From assembly GCF_000004195.4 (NCBI RefSeq), contig NC_030677.2, positions 62,316,222-62,380,221 of the forward strand: a stretch of DNA of 64,000 nt, read 5' to 3'. Origin of the DNA: Xenopus tropicalis (taxonomy: Eukaryota > Chordata > Amphibia > Anura > Pipidae). Position 1 is the first letter of the stretch. Each line of letters starts with the position of its first letter. Position numbers and translations under genes: made by a program. Shown piece by piece: positions 22,214 to 31,860 of this stretch. A model generated the notes under the pieces. The model saw only the letters and a list, made by a program, of their open reading frames with translations, was not told the DNA's origin and searched no databases.

Positions 22214-23575
22214 TCACACCATGTAAGTGAACCTACTCTTGACATCATCATAGGAGGTGTAGTAACGCGGGTGAGGCTTTTCTACCTTCCCCCCATCTGG
22301 CAATGTGTGTTCAATGCTGAAATACCTCGGTTTGGGATTGTGCTTCCCACAACTTTGAACGGCATGTTTTAGCACCGTGCGGCCCCACCACCATTCTTTT
22401 TCCCGGGCGCGCACATGTTTCCAGGCCTGTTGCCGTTTGGCCCTATCAGCAGAATTTAGGATATTGAGGGGCATCTTTTCCTTTCTTTGAATATCTTCTA
22501 TTACCCACTCCTCCATCATGTGCTCAAGTTTGTCATAGACCCATACCGGTGCATATGGGAGAAAGTAGCCCCACAGCATGTGGACCCGGAAATTTAACAC
22601 TCTTTGTATCCGGGACACTGAGCGAAAAACCGCAGGGTCTGCCTGGCCAGGTAAAACCCAAAAGTACTTTTCCTCCTCAGCACTAACTCGGGGAGGGGGC
22701 ACAAAACTGCGTGGAGAGCCTGCCATAGCCCTTACGCTCTCCCCAGCCTCATCAGCAGATTCCTCTGCCCCAGTGGTATATTCACTGAGGGAGCAGACCC
22801 CCCTCTGACTATAAGGTGGTGGTGCCCTGCTGGCCGTTTTATCTCTAAGGCTCTGCAGGTAAGATGGTGGTGCCAGAACCTCATCAAGTCCCGACTCTGA
22901 TGGTACAGGGGATGGGGGCCCCATTGCCTCAGCCCACGCTTGGTCCCGCTCCCCCTGATATTTACTCTTCTTAGGTCTCCCCCGGTGTCTCCGGGCCCTG
23001 GGTAAGGTGGATCTACGTACCTCCCCCTCTGCAGGTGGTTCCGGGGCTACCCACACATCGCTCTGGGCTCCCCGTTCACTCACCTCTTCGGCCGCCGCTT
23101 CCACCGCCTGTGTAGTACCTTGTACAGTGGGGGCGGGAGCGCAGGCCTCATCCCGGTCGACTTCACGCTCTGCCGGATCCCCCTCCAGATTGGGGTCCGC
23201 GGTTGCGGTATACGGTTCTAGGGGCCCCTCTTCCTCTTCACTGAGGGAAAGTTCCTCACATGCGTCGGCGAGGGCCTCCACCTCGATTACTTGGGCTCCT
23301 CTGGGCCCGGCCCCAAACGGCCCACTCCAAAAAGGTCGGTCGCAGGTAGCGCAGATTGCCTCCGGATGTTTCATGGAGCCAAATGACTCCACCTCGCAGC
23401 CCCCGCACAGGGGTACCATCCAGCGTAGGGTATCATCCACCTCCATCTCCGCAAAACAGCCGGACCACATAAATCTTCGGCCAGTGTCGCGTAGCCTCAC
23501 TGCCATTCGCCTCCGTGCCCCAGCAGGGGTTAGTAATTCCTGCCCAGGTGGCAAGGGCTTGCTCAAGTTAGGCAT
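22214..23575 (-). CDS. Gag-position protein with two PPxY motifs (453 aa)
   Basis: This is the only long intact frame in the window. An upstream in-frame TTG at 23596 lengthens the open frame, but the first ATG is at 23575, with A at -3, and gives 453 residues. Visible parts, numbered from that Met: a CGGC at 57-60 and CATC at 75-78 with a histidine at 70, which could bind zinc; an acidic stretch at about 105-145; a basic RHRGRPKKSK segment at 196-205 with an AT-hook-like core; PPSY at 236-239 and PPPY at 252-255, the form of retroviral late-domain motifs that recruit NEDD4-type ubiquitin ligases; and a C-terminal half rich in aromatic and charged residues (EWWWGR near 394-399) without a CCHC knuckle. 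It follows a leader of about 424 bp after the primer site. By position and PPxY motifs I infer a Gag-like structural role. I do not recognise the family, and an unrelated accessory role remains possible. Confidence 0.7.
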   Translation of the reverse strand: MPNLSKPLPPGQELLTPAGARRRMAVRLRDTGRRFMWSGCFAEMEVDDTLRWMVPLCGGCEVESFGSMKHPEAICATCDRPFWSGPFGAGPRGAQVIEVEALADACEELSLSEEEEGPLEPYTATADPNLEGDPAEREVDRDEACAPAPTVQGTTQAVEAAAEEVSERGAQSDVWVAPEPPAEGEVRRSTLPRARRHRGRPKKSKYQGERDQAWAEAMGPPSPVPSESGLDEVLAPPSYLQSLRDKTASRAPPPYSQRGVCSLSEYTTGAEESADEAGESVRAMAGSPRSFVPPPRVSAEEEKYFWVLPGQADPAVFRSVSRIQRVLNFRVHMLWGYFLPYAPVWVYDKLEHMMEEWVIEDIQRKEKMPLNILNSADRAKRQQAWKHVRAREKEWWWGRTVLKHAVQSCGKHNPKPRYFSIEHTLPDGGKVEKPHPRYYTSYDDVKSRFTYMV

Positions 23576-23999
23576 GCTGATGGTTGTGGTTGGCAAAGTG
23601 TGCAGCTCCTCTCTCCAGCTCAGTCAGACACACTCTCTGGCTAACGTCCAAAATGGCCGCGGTGACGTCACCGGCCAAGTCGCGCCCACTCAGTTTGGCG
23701 CACTTTTCCAGCCACACGGTTGGCTAGTCGCTCTAAGGGGCGGCTCCAACAATCAGGAAAGTTCTGCCTCCTCCCCCTCACGGAATTTCCCGGGTCTGTC
23801 TGGCGCCACAGGCCTGCAATCTGATTGGCCCAGAGCAACTCCTCTGCTCTTTTGGCGCCAATTATCCCTCACTGGATTCAGATTCAGGGTGCCCAAAATT
23901 TAATCCAATCGGAGGTCAGGCTTCCCAATTCACACTAGGCCCAAATGCTGCTATGGCCCTTCTGCACTGTACTTGCTGTTCTTTTGCTGCTGTTTCGAA
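23576..23999 (-). other. Leader region between primer site and ORF
   Basis: About 424 bp, GC-rich, with no ORF of its own on the minus strand. By position it should hold the packaging signal and perhaps a splice donor, though I cannot point to either. The 298-codon plus-strand frame at 23007-23903 is the antisense of the gag-position ORF and this leader. Confidence 0.5.
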
Positions 24000-24017
24000 A
24001 TCTCAGCAGTGCCTCCA
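24000..24017 (-). other. Primer binding site resembling tRNA-Thr
   Basis: The plus strand reads TCTCAGCAGTGCCTCCA, then AA, then the LTR. GTGCCTCCA equals the 3' end I know for vertebrate tRNA-Thr with its CCA tail, and the TTCGAAATC just upstream resembles a T-loop. On the minus strand the site begins TGGAGGCAC two bases after the 5' LTR. The tRNA assignment is from memory with mismatches further in. Confidence 0.75.
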
Positions 24018-24019
24018 AA

Positions 24020-24993
24020 TGTAGCCCACTTTATGATTAGATGTGGCACTACCTGCTGACATGTCACTATACTTGGCGCTTTCAGGAGTCCTGAGCCCCG
24101 CTTACTTTGGGGGAACAGCTATGTTTATACTTTGGCGTGCCTCCACCCAGGATAGGGATAGACTGAACCATAACTCCCCTCCTGAGACCTTGATACTGTA
24201 CTTCTGTGTGGGGACTCCCAGCACTCCTGGCACCTTGCCCCCTCCCTGGGGTAGTTGCTTACCAGGCAGGTGGATCCTCCAGATATGCAGAGACAGGACA
24301 CTGGATGGATGTTTAACCAGCGGAACTTATTTATTGTCACAGATGTACCAGACAGGCAGGTTACACACAGGAGCAATGAGACAGTCAGGGTATACTCCCT
24401 CTTCCTTAAGAGACCCTCTCTCCACGAGATATTAGCAGTACTACACGCCAGATGATTCCCTTTAGGGGTTCCCTCCGGTACTTCTCGCCAGAAGCCCCTC
24501 TCTAGGGCACTTCCCGGTACTTCTCGCCAAGCGGACACCCCCTCAGCAGACCTCACCCCGGTACTTCCACTTAGATACCCCTGGATTAGGCAAATCTCCT
24601 ATACTTAGCACTTTATACCCTGACTCCAGCTATGAGTGCTGGTGGATCTTAATCCAGTTAATCCTCCTGTAGGGGCCACGCTGCCCAGCTAGATAACCTG
24701 CCTACCACTCCTAGAGCGGTCTATAACAATCACTTACTGTCTAACTCTGACCTGTTGTTAACCTCTTATCCAAGAGGGGTCCCAGGCTGAAAGACCTGAA
24801 GGCACATGGCTGCACAGCCTTATATACTGTGTGCACCCTGTGGCCTAACTATTGAACTGCAGGGAAGCTAAATCCCTGTTAACCCTTATAGTGCCAACCA
24901 CCCAAGGTATCCCACTACCAAAGTGTTACCCTCCCTTGGGGTCTATCCTGGGGGCAACCATCCTAAGGGACCCAAATTTTGGGGAACCCTACA
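24020..24993 (-). repeat. 5' LTR of the minus-strand element
   Basis: Same length as the other LTR at an exact offset of 3,342 bp. The minus-strand TATA box TATATAAGG at 24818-24826 would drive transcription toward the gag-position ORF. The copied AATAAA lies at 24330-24335. Confidence 0.9.
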
Positions 24994-24997
24994 TGTA

Positions 24998-25373
24998 CAA
25001 AAAAAATTATTATACCATTATTATTACTAGACACTAGGCATAATTATTTGATGTCATTATGGGCATGACCAGCCTAATACATCCTAAAAATGGATACAGT
25101 GGTAAGGTACAGCAGTAGCAACCCACAAAGTTTGCTAATAGGCTCTGAATAGGAATGCCTGTACCACAGGGTTTACACCCCTTATTGCTCATTACTGAAG
25201 CACTTTCACCCTCCAGTGTGCTGACTCTGCACTCAGTGCCAGTTGAAAAATCTGATGCAGTGCCAGAATGTGCAGCTAACCTGTGGGTATGTTATAAGAA
25301 GAAGGCCCTGATACGGGCCTCTGGGTTGGAGGCGGGAGAGGGGATGCATGCATGAGCATTGCCTAATAGAGTT
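24998..25373. other. Nothing recognised
   Basis: AT-rich flank between the LTR element and the nested MITEs. No gene was seen. Confidence 0.35.
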
Positions 25374-25529
25374 AGTGGGCCCAATTCACTAAAGTCCGAA
25401 ATAAGGAGTGCTATTTATAGCATGCGTTAAAAATCTTATCACTTCTTATTTTTCGCTCGATTCACTAAAAGGACACTTGTCATAATTAAGAAGCGATGTT
25501 CTTGGCGTTATTTATCTGACGATGACATC

Positions 25530-25614
25530 TTTTAATGAAAAAAACTATGCGATAAGCGTTATAGGGGCCGCTTTCACTAAAGGTCAATAACGCTTATCGC
25601 ATAGTTTTTTTCAT
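25530..25614. repeat. Internal palindrome in the outer MITE
   Basis: AATGAAAAAAACTATGCG, followed by ATAAGCGTTAT, faces ATAACGCTTATCGCATAG, followed by TTTTTTTCATT, across a spacer of about 26 bp that contains TTTCACTAAAGG, a motif like the family's own termini. It may mark a further nested or fused copy. Confidence 0.7.
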
Positions 25615-25839
25615 TAAAAAGCATGCGATAATTAAGTACCGATTCATCAAAGTCATTTCGCATGTGTTAATCCGCATATCGCATGCACAAAAAAAACGCA
25701 TGATTCACAAACACATATGATGCATTAAACGTGCAAAATATCGTGTTAATCTGTGTGAATATTAACCCTGCTTGGGGCAGGCGGTACTTAAAGAAAATTG
25801 CGGTTCGTGAGCTATTGGCAACACAACATGGAGTTTGCA

Positions 25840-25912
25840 GTCGTATTTTTTCAAGTATATGTTGGCCCTAGAGTGATGCATCCTCCAGTTTTCAGGGAAA
25901 TGGTGGTTTTCA
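25840..25912 (+). pseudogene. Short peptide remnant in the outer MITE (possible transposase start)
   Basis: An ATG near 25829 opens a frame of about 30 codons reading MEFAVVFFQVYVGPRV, then MHPPVFREM, ending at a stop near 25920. The same pattern (QV.V.PRV..PPV..EM) occurs in the nested MITE on the minus strand near 26850-26920. Two independent copies of one pattern suggest it is the beginning of the parental transposase, but the protein family was not recognised. Confidence 0.45.
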
Positions 25913-25924
25913 GAAAGTAATGGT

Positions 25925-26030
25925 TATGTGCGTAATATATTGCGCTCTGCGTAATATCTTGTGCGCTGCGTAATATCTTGTGCGTTGCGTAATATCTTGT
26001 GCGCTGCGTAATATATTGCTTGAAAATATG
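25925..26030. repeat. Minisatellite of about 20 bp (GCGCTGCGTAATATCTTGT)
   Basis: Five imperfect copies end in TATTGCTTGAAAATATG. The sister MITE at 50536 has only two copies of the unit (near 50685-50725). Confidence 0.85.
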
Positions 26031-26409
26031 TCATCGTAAGATAAATAACGCCAAGAACATCGCTTCTTAATTATGACAAGTGTCCTTTTAGTGAATCGAG
26101 TGAAAAATAAGAAGTGATAAGATTTTTAACGCATGCTATAAATAGCACTCCTTGGGCCTGATTCACTAAAGGGCGATAAAACGTGCGCTATTCTTATTGT
26201 GCGCTAAAATTTTTACCGCCGCTTAATTTTGGCGATTTTTCGCACGATTCACTATAAGCATACTCGCGCTTTTTTACGCGCGATATTGCAAGTGTTATTT
26301 AACTCGCGAAAGACTATTTCAATGCGGTATTTGCCGGTACATGCGCTAAATCACGCGAATAATCGCCGAATATGAATGGTAGCATAGAATTAGTGTATAA
26401 AAATTGTCG

Positions 26410-26474
26410 AAGCATATAAATGGTGCATATAAATATTAGCCACATATAAATGGTAGCATATAAATGGTAGCCAC
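26410..26474. repeat. Short CATATAAATGGTAGC tandem repeat
   Basis: Degenerate copies of CATATAAATGGT at about 26413, 26427, 26445 and 26459 (unit of 14-18 bp) precede the third-level insertion. The hAT MITE landed at the last one. Confidence 0.65.
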
Positions 26475-26780
26475 TAGTGATGAGCAAATGTGTTCTGGTT
26501 TCTTTAGTGAAAAATTAGCAAATCTTTCGAAAGATCCCCGAAACGGCAAAAATGTTGTGCGGGCAAAAAAACTGTTGCCCGTTACTATTATTTTTTGACA
26601 CTTGTATCAATTTTTGGATGTGCGGTGAATTTTTGCGTGGCGAATTTTTTCATGCGTTTTGCCATTGGCAGATTGTTTTGAGAAATGCATGAAAAAATCC
26701 GCCGCTAAAAAAATTCAACGCACGTCCAAAAATTTGCTGCGAATCCATGCCTGGCGAAACATTTCATCACTTGTAGCCAA
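26467..26780. mobile_element. Third-level hAT-like MITE with 8-bp target duplication
   Basis: The element spans 26475-26772. It starts TAGTGATGAGCAAATG and ends AAACATTTCATCACTT. Flanks are GTAGCCAC and GTAGCCAA, 8 bp with one mismatch. Shared inner blocks with 7432-7710 include GCGAATCCATGCCTGGC near 26738-26756. Confidence 0.85.
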
Positions 26781-26926
26781 ATAGAAATAGTTGCGCAAAA
26801 AAGCGCACGCCATGTTAGCCATACACGCCAATACTTGCACAAAATTACTGTATTAAAAATGAACATTTCGCTGCAAACTGGCGGCTGCGTCACTCTGGGG
26901 GAAACACAGACTTGAATAAATAACAC
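26710..26926 (-). pseudogene. Short peptide remnant in the second-level MITE
   Basis: The minus-strand frame begins MLFIQVCVSPRV then TQPPVCSEMFIFN at 26926 and runs into the hAT MITE. The first 25 residues match the pattern of the remnant at 25840-25912. The rest has no recognised similarity. Confidence 0.4.
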
Positions 26927-27275
26927 TGTAAGTCCATATTTTATTGCAAAAAATCATTTACTGTACTTTTGTATAATTTTTCGCCTGCCTGTAGTAGGTG
27001 TTAATTTTCGTATAGCCGAATGCGATATTTAGCGCGCAAAAGTTATAGTGAATCATGCGATCGTATTCTTTTCAGCGCGGAAATTAACGCAAAACGGTAA
27101 AACTAGTGCGAGAAATACCCCATGCGAAAATGGCGATTTTTCGCACGCGATAATACTATGGTGAATCGCGCGCAAGTTATTTTGCGTTTTTTAACGCGAA
27201 AAAGCGTGCGATAATTTTTATCGCCCTTTAGTGAATCAGGCCCCTTATTTCGGACTTTAGTGAATCGGGCCCAGT

Positions 27276-28025
27276 GTTCCTTAAAGAAGCCTGTAGGTCT
27301 CTCTCTGAAATAGAGCACAGAGGCCTGTGGCTATTTGCACAATGCCCCATGCAATGGGCAAAGTGAAATAAGAGGTTGATTGCGTGGGGCATTGTACATG
27401 AGGCCTCATATGTTGCACCTTAGTAAAGATCCAAATCCATAAGTGTTTTAACCCTTAATGTCATGCCTAAGCTGTTAAAACCTTTTGTAGGGACCAGCTT
27501 CCCAAGCCCATCTAAAAGACTCTGCCAGGGCAGAATGCTAATGCAATGTTCTCAGCAAGCATAGCAATAGTAAGCTCAGTCATCTCTGGCTGAAAGTAAC
27601 TGGGTTATGTGTCAATGCTCTGGGGTAGTACACTAGCTGGGGCCTCAGAAATTATAGGATTCAATAATTATAGACTGTACTTCTCCACTCACTGCAGGTG
27701 CAAAGGCAAATTTCATACCTTTCACTGATAATATATTTTTTTCAGAAAACATGTATGAGTTATACTGTACAAGTTAGCAATTGAGTGCCATGCTGGGAGC
27801 CAAGGTGTAGTACTATAGTGAAGATGTTAAAAGGGTTTTAAACTATGGTATGCAAGGTTAGAGTGCAGCATGGGTTGTATCTGAGACTCACACTCTTAAC
27901 CCTCTATATATATAGTGTGAATTAAGCAAGTTAATTAGCATCAGGAATTCCTTAGAAAGTATATATATTTATGTAGCTAATGAAGGGTAACAAGTCAGCT
28001 ATGCCAGTTAAATAATATAGTATTA
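27276..28025. other. Nothing recognised
   Basis: No gene or repeat family was identified. There is a short TATATATA patch near 27905. Confidence 0.3.
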
Positions 28026-28142
28026 CAGCAGTAAATCTGTAACTAGTAGTTAGGCAGGTTATATATAGGCATTATGGTTGAACTTGATGGACGTATGTCT
28101 TTTTTCAACCCAACTTACTATGTTACTACTATGTTACTATGT
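28026..28142 (+). mobile_element. Frog LINE/SINE 3'-end repeat
   Basis: It holds AACTAGTAGTTAGGCAGG, then GGTTGAACTTGATGGACG, then TTTTTTCAACCCAACTTAC, and ends in short tandem TATGTTACTA units. This is a very common 3' end in Xenopus repeats by memory. A degenerate relative is at 18860-19130. Confidence 0.65.
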
Positions 28143-30340
28143 AAATCATATATTAGGTGCAATAATCAGGCAATGGTGCTAACCAATTTCGCGTAACTTC
28201 TAACAGAATTAATGGGAGCAATGCACCAGGGTCTCACCCAACTGGGTCTGCTGACGGACACAACTTATAAAATGGGGATCCCGGTAGAAAAATTCTACTT
28301 ATAACTCCCTGTGGTAGGTTACCAGGCGTCTACCTGTGTAACACCAGGGCACCAACCCTCTAATATCATGTTAAAACATTGGGTTCCTCTGCTACCCTGA
28401 TTGGCACTAAGTTGGTACTGCCTCACTCCTATAACAGAGGGTAATTAATCCTAGCTAAAGGCTATGAGAAGATCCCCCATGAAACCTATGCACATTGTTT
28501 TGAATGGCTACTTACAGCAGTTTCCTGTAGATTGCAAAATAAAGTAAAACCCTGTTGACCTTCCTTATAAAACTTTGGAAGTCAGTATTTTTTCCCCAGA
28601 GACAGGGAATGCTGGCATTGTATAATTTTGCATCCATGGGGTTGTTTTAGACATGTGAACTAAGAATAAAGTGACACTTACTGGTATGATGTCAAATAGC
28701 TGTCAAATGTAATTCAGCAATCAGAAATGTATATGTTACAGCAGTAGCCGACAATTGTACCCCTTTAGGAAAAAAAATGTATTTTTTTCTACTGACATGC
28801 CTTGAAATCACATATATAAATATACAGTGGTAGAGGGTGTGTTGTAACTTAGTGGTAAGTGGTAAAAAGCAAATTTGACATAAGCGTATGAGTTCTCTGC
28901 ACAATCTCAAGACAAGTCAGTGCAATTGCTCTGTGCCTCCATAAGAACAGACATTCAGTTTTATATGTCAGCAGTCAGTCTGATTTATTAAGATAAGTGT
29001 TAACTTTCACCACGGCAGTTTTCAGCAGCAATTATTTTTAATTAGTCACCTAAATTTCGAAAAGTAAAAATCTGATTGCTTTCTATAGGTAACTGCAGTG
29101 GTACAGGTTAGTAAGTTAGATAATCATTCCCATAAAATGCAAGTTTGTAGGCCTAAGGTGTCAGGTGCCAGGTGTCAAAGAGCCGCATCAGTGGGGTATG
29201 GGAGAGATGTTTGCATCTTTGAATTTTGTCTCCGGGAGTGAGCACAATCAGGTTGCACAAACTTAAGTAATTTATGTATAAACTTACATATCAAGTAATG
29301 AAGAGCAGCTTGACAGAGACAAGCAAGCTGGCTTCTTCTGACAATGTAAATTTTCCAGTGGCTGATTCCCATTGTACATTCCATGTGTAGGACATGCTGC
29401 ATACAGGCTCCCAGTATTGGTATTGTGAGTATTGCCCATGTGAAACAGCTGCTTTTGTGACTTGGGGGGACTGGAGTGTGTTAAGCCTTGTGGCCTGGTG
29501 TATTAACGTTTAGGGTTTAAACTTAAGGTAAGCTCTATTGACCACCTATGAATAAAATAATCTTAAGGTAAAGTCCATTGACTGACAATTAATTAACTTT
29601 TTACTTTTTTCAGTGGCCTACATTACATTTAATATAAAATCGATTGGCCTAAAGGAGATTGTGCCTTGGCTGATTGTGGGATTTCACTGACCACCAATGA
29701 ATTGACTTGCTTATTAGCACATTGATCTATTTATATAAGCTAGTTATTATAGAGCAATGACTGTGGGGAGGCAGGTGTGGCTCATGTAGGTTAATATATT
29801 GGTGGTATACAGTAAACTGTGGAGGCCGGCCACAGCTTTATATACTTTCAAACCGGATAACCTGTTCTTTCAATGCAAAAACAAAACTTTCAAATACCCA
29901 ATGCTATCCACCACAGCCACATTACAGAGCATCTAAAGTGAACCATGGTAACCTGTATCAAATGACAAGGACATAATTAGAAAACTACCAACTATGGTGA
30001 CATACAGTTAACAAATAGCACATTTACAATACAATTCAGAAAGTTATAGTGTAAAGTAACGCACAAGGCATGATAAGTACATAAACAGCACACAGTACCT
30101 GCAACCAAGGGGGTGGGTAGGTAGGAGATCAGGTCAGTGAGCCAGTGCCCTCATGGTGACAAAAAGTAAGCAAGGTAAGGCTCTCCCTACTCTTAAATAT
30201 TAACCCCTCCACTACTCTTGGTGGCCAACCCCAAGCTAAGATTCTAACCATTTTAGTGCTAGGCAAGCAACCCCACACCTGATTTTCCCCAGCAGTTTCC
30301 TCTTTAGTTACACCCTTGCTTTTCAGTAAAATGATTTGTA
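28143..30340. other. Long unassigned stretch
   Basis: I saw no gene. Weak signs only: GC-richer text at 28225-28330 and 29818-29840, and three related phrases near 29540, 29573 and 29684 (ATTGACCACC, ATTGACTGAC, ACTGACCACC) that may belong to an old repeat. Confidence 0.35.
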
Positions 30341-31356
30341 GTTATTTGTTCTATTGTAGCTGTGGCTGAAAACGAAAACAAAAACAGATCCAAAAAGTAC
30401 AACCTTTTATTCTAGCAAAACCTACGTATCCGCTAATTGATATTCTGTGTAGCGCATATACGGGCCATGGACAGAAATCTTTCTGTACTATGCGCTTGTG
30501 GTGATGTGTGGTGGTTCCCAGACAAATACCTTGTACAGAGGCCCTAGAATTCTGATGGCTTGGATGTCTTGGATGCCATTCTAGCAGAGAAGATATAGAC
30601 CCTAGGCTCAGTAGGCCGTATTGCAAAGCAAATGATTGGATAGCCCTTCGGCCAGAATAAATAGAACAATTAATACTTTCTTTTTTATTTCTGGAAATTT
30701 GTTTAGAACTATATGCTTTGGGTTTCATGTCTGTCACAAAATTTTAGTGCTCTGTGATAAATGAATTGAATGCTATTATGAGAATTACTGATGCGTTAAA
30801 TATGTGGGGGACTAAATAGATTTGCATGTATGCTAATGTGTAAGATAATAATCACTTTGCGCTACATCTAAATTATTGAATTTAATGTATTTCTAATTAA
30901 TCTGTTTGTCACTCTGACAGGCACTATGCACTTTTTTAATGTGTCAATAAAGCACTTTTTTAACATACATTTATAAATATGCATATTAATTTCTAAGTAA
31001 ACAACATCTGCAGTCAAATAACTAATGTATCCCAATCTCTTTTATTGCTGCTCAGTTAATTTTAATGCTCTGTATGTTTACATGGTTTTGTGGGGAATTT
31101 TTTTTCCTAATAGTTAGCTATAAGCTTTACTATTATATAACTGATAGACATTAAGGTAAAATGGTGGATTTTTACTCATGAAGTACTTGAAAAAAAGGCA
31201 ATTTTTTCAGTTTCACCTAATTGCACACGTGTATTATAGAGAGGGACAATTATTGCAGTTTATTGGCAGATCTATCGTTTAACGTTACTGGGGCTTGTGC
31301 AAAGTTTTCCATTGCTGTGGTTCCAAGGCAAATCAAACATCTATCTCAATCCCCAT
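30341..31356. other. Unassigned; AT-rich unique sequence near 30840-31090
   Basis: A 128-codon minus-strand frame at 30351-30737 has no recognised motif and I do not call it a gene. The block 30840-31090 is AT-rich but not repetitive, with several TAAT/ATTA cores. Confidence 0.3.
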
Positions 31357-31482
31357 AGATTGTAAGCCTGTGGGCAGGGCCCTCATCACCTATTGTATCA
31401 TTCTGTTGGTAATCTATGTAGCCTTATGTACAGCGTTGCTGAAAATGTTGATGCTTTATAAATAAATGTAATAATAATAATA
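31357..31482 (+). mobile_element. L2/CR1-like LINE 3' end
   Basis: AGATTGTAAGCCTGTGGGC, then AGGGCCCTCATCACC, then TTTATAAATAAATGTAATA and a short AATAAT tail. The same order is seen at 36105-36219 and 48752-48877. It is typical of the conserved 3' tail of L2-type LINEs. Confidence 0.7.
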
Positions 31483-31693
31483 TCTACTGGCTCAATAAAT
31501 GCACGAAAACACCGACTGTACAATGTACACAATTCTACAGGATATAATGCTGCATCAGTAACCATACAGTATGGAAAGGTAAGCTGATCCTTGTCTGTAG
31601 CTATGGGGAATAAAGAAAAATGACTCTAGTGGGCATGTATACTTGCGCTGGCAATCTTTCTTTCTCTTTGTGTATAATTAATGGCTTTTTATC

Positions 31694-31860
31694 GTTTCTA
31701 GCAGCTGGTCAACTCCAGATTGTGGGTTAGACCGAGCGCTGGCACAATAGTGTGTTTCTAGCAGCTGGTCAACGCTACAGCGTGGGTTAGACCGAGCGCT
31801 GGCACAAGGGTGTTTCTAGCAGCTGGTCACTGCTACAACGTGGGTTAGACCGAGCGCTGA
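31694..31860. repeat. Three-copy tandem repeat of 58-60 bp
   Basis: GTTTCTAGCAGCTGGTCA starts at 31694, 31754 and 31812. Each copy ends GGGTTAGACCGAGCGCTG. Middles vary (ACTCCAGATTGT, ACGCTACAGCGT, CTGCTACAACGT) while the ends stay constant. CAGCTG is an E-box core. Confidence 0.9.

Larger units (their letters stand above)
20678..24993 (-). mobile_element. Complete non-autonomous LTR retroelement, no pol
   Basis: The 4,316-bp element has direct 974-bp LTRs (20678-21651 and 24020-24993) around a 2,368-bp interior. TGTA occurs just outside each end (20674-20677 and 24994-24997), a 4-bp target duplication. Orientation is minus. The tRNA-like primer site abuts the right LTR, the polypurine tract abuts the left LTR, and the only long ORF runs on the minus strand. 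No protease, reverse transcriptase, RNase H or integrase frame fits in the interior. I infer that a related autonomous element mobilises it in trans. I saw two differences between the LTRs (T/C at 21210/24552 and T/G near 21416/24758), so insertion was recent. Confidence 0.9.
26151..27246. mobile_element. Second-level foldback MITE nested in the outer MITE
   Basis: The element spans 26154-27243 and is flanked by CTT (26151-26153, 27244-27246). It starts GGGCCTGATTCACTAAAGGG and ends CCCTTTAGTGAATCAGGCCC, with further inverted CG-rich arms (ATAAAACGTGCGC and GCGTGCGATAATTTTTATC). Removing it restores the outer sequence CTCCTTATTTCGG exactly as in the sister copy at 50851-50863. Confidence 0.9.
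25374..27275. mobile_element. Outer foldback MITE, GGGCCCxATTCACTAAAGTCC family
   Basis: The element spans 25377-27272 and is flanked by AGT (25374-25376, 27273-27275). Long inverted ends read GGGCCCAATTCACTAAAGTCC at the left and GGACTTTAGTGAATCGGGCCC at the right. A short sister copy lies at 50536-50878. The right arm is interrupted by a second MITE at 26154-27243, and the centre (25507-26040) has material the sister lacks. The 3-bp duplication would suit Harbinger, although the sequence is not the usual TWA. Confidence 0.85.

Noticed and set aside
23007..23903. 298-codon plus-strand ORF
   Set aside because: It is antisense to the gag-position ORF and leader. It is low-complexity, and the element's PBS, PPT and LTR signals fix the minus strand.
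23993..24017. tRNA-Thr gene
   Set aside because: Only the 3' end of a tRNA is matched and it abuts an LTR, so it is a primer binding site.
30351..30737. 128-codon minus-strand ORF
   Set aside because: No recognised motif, no splice or promoter context, and biased residue use. It is likely chance.
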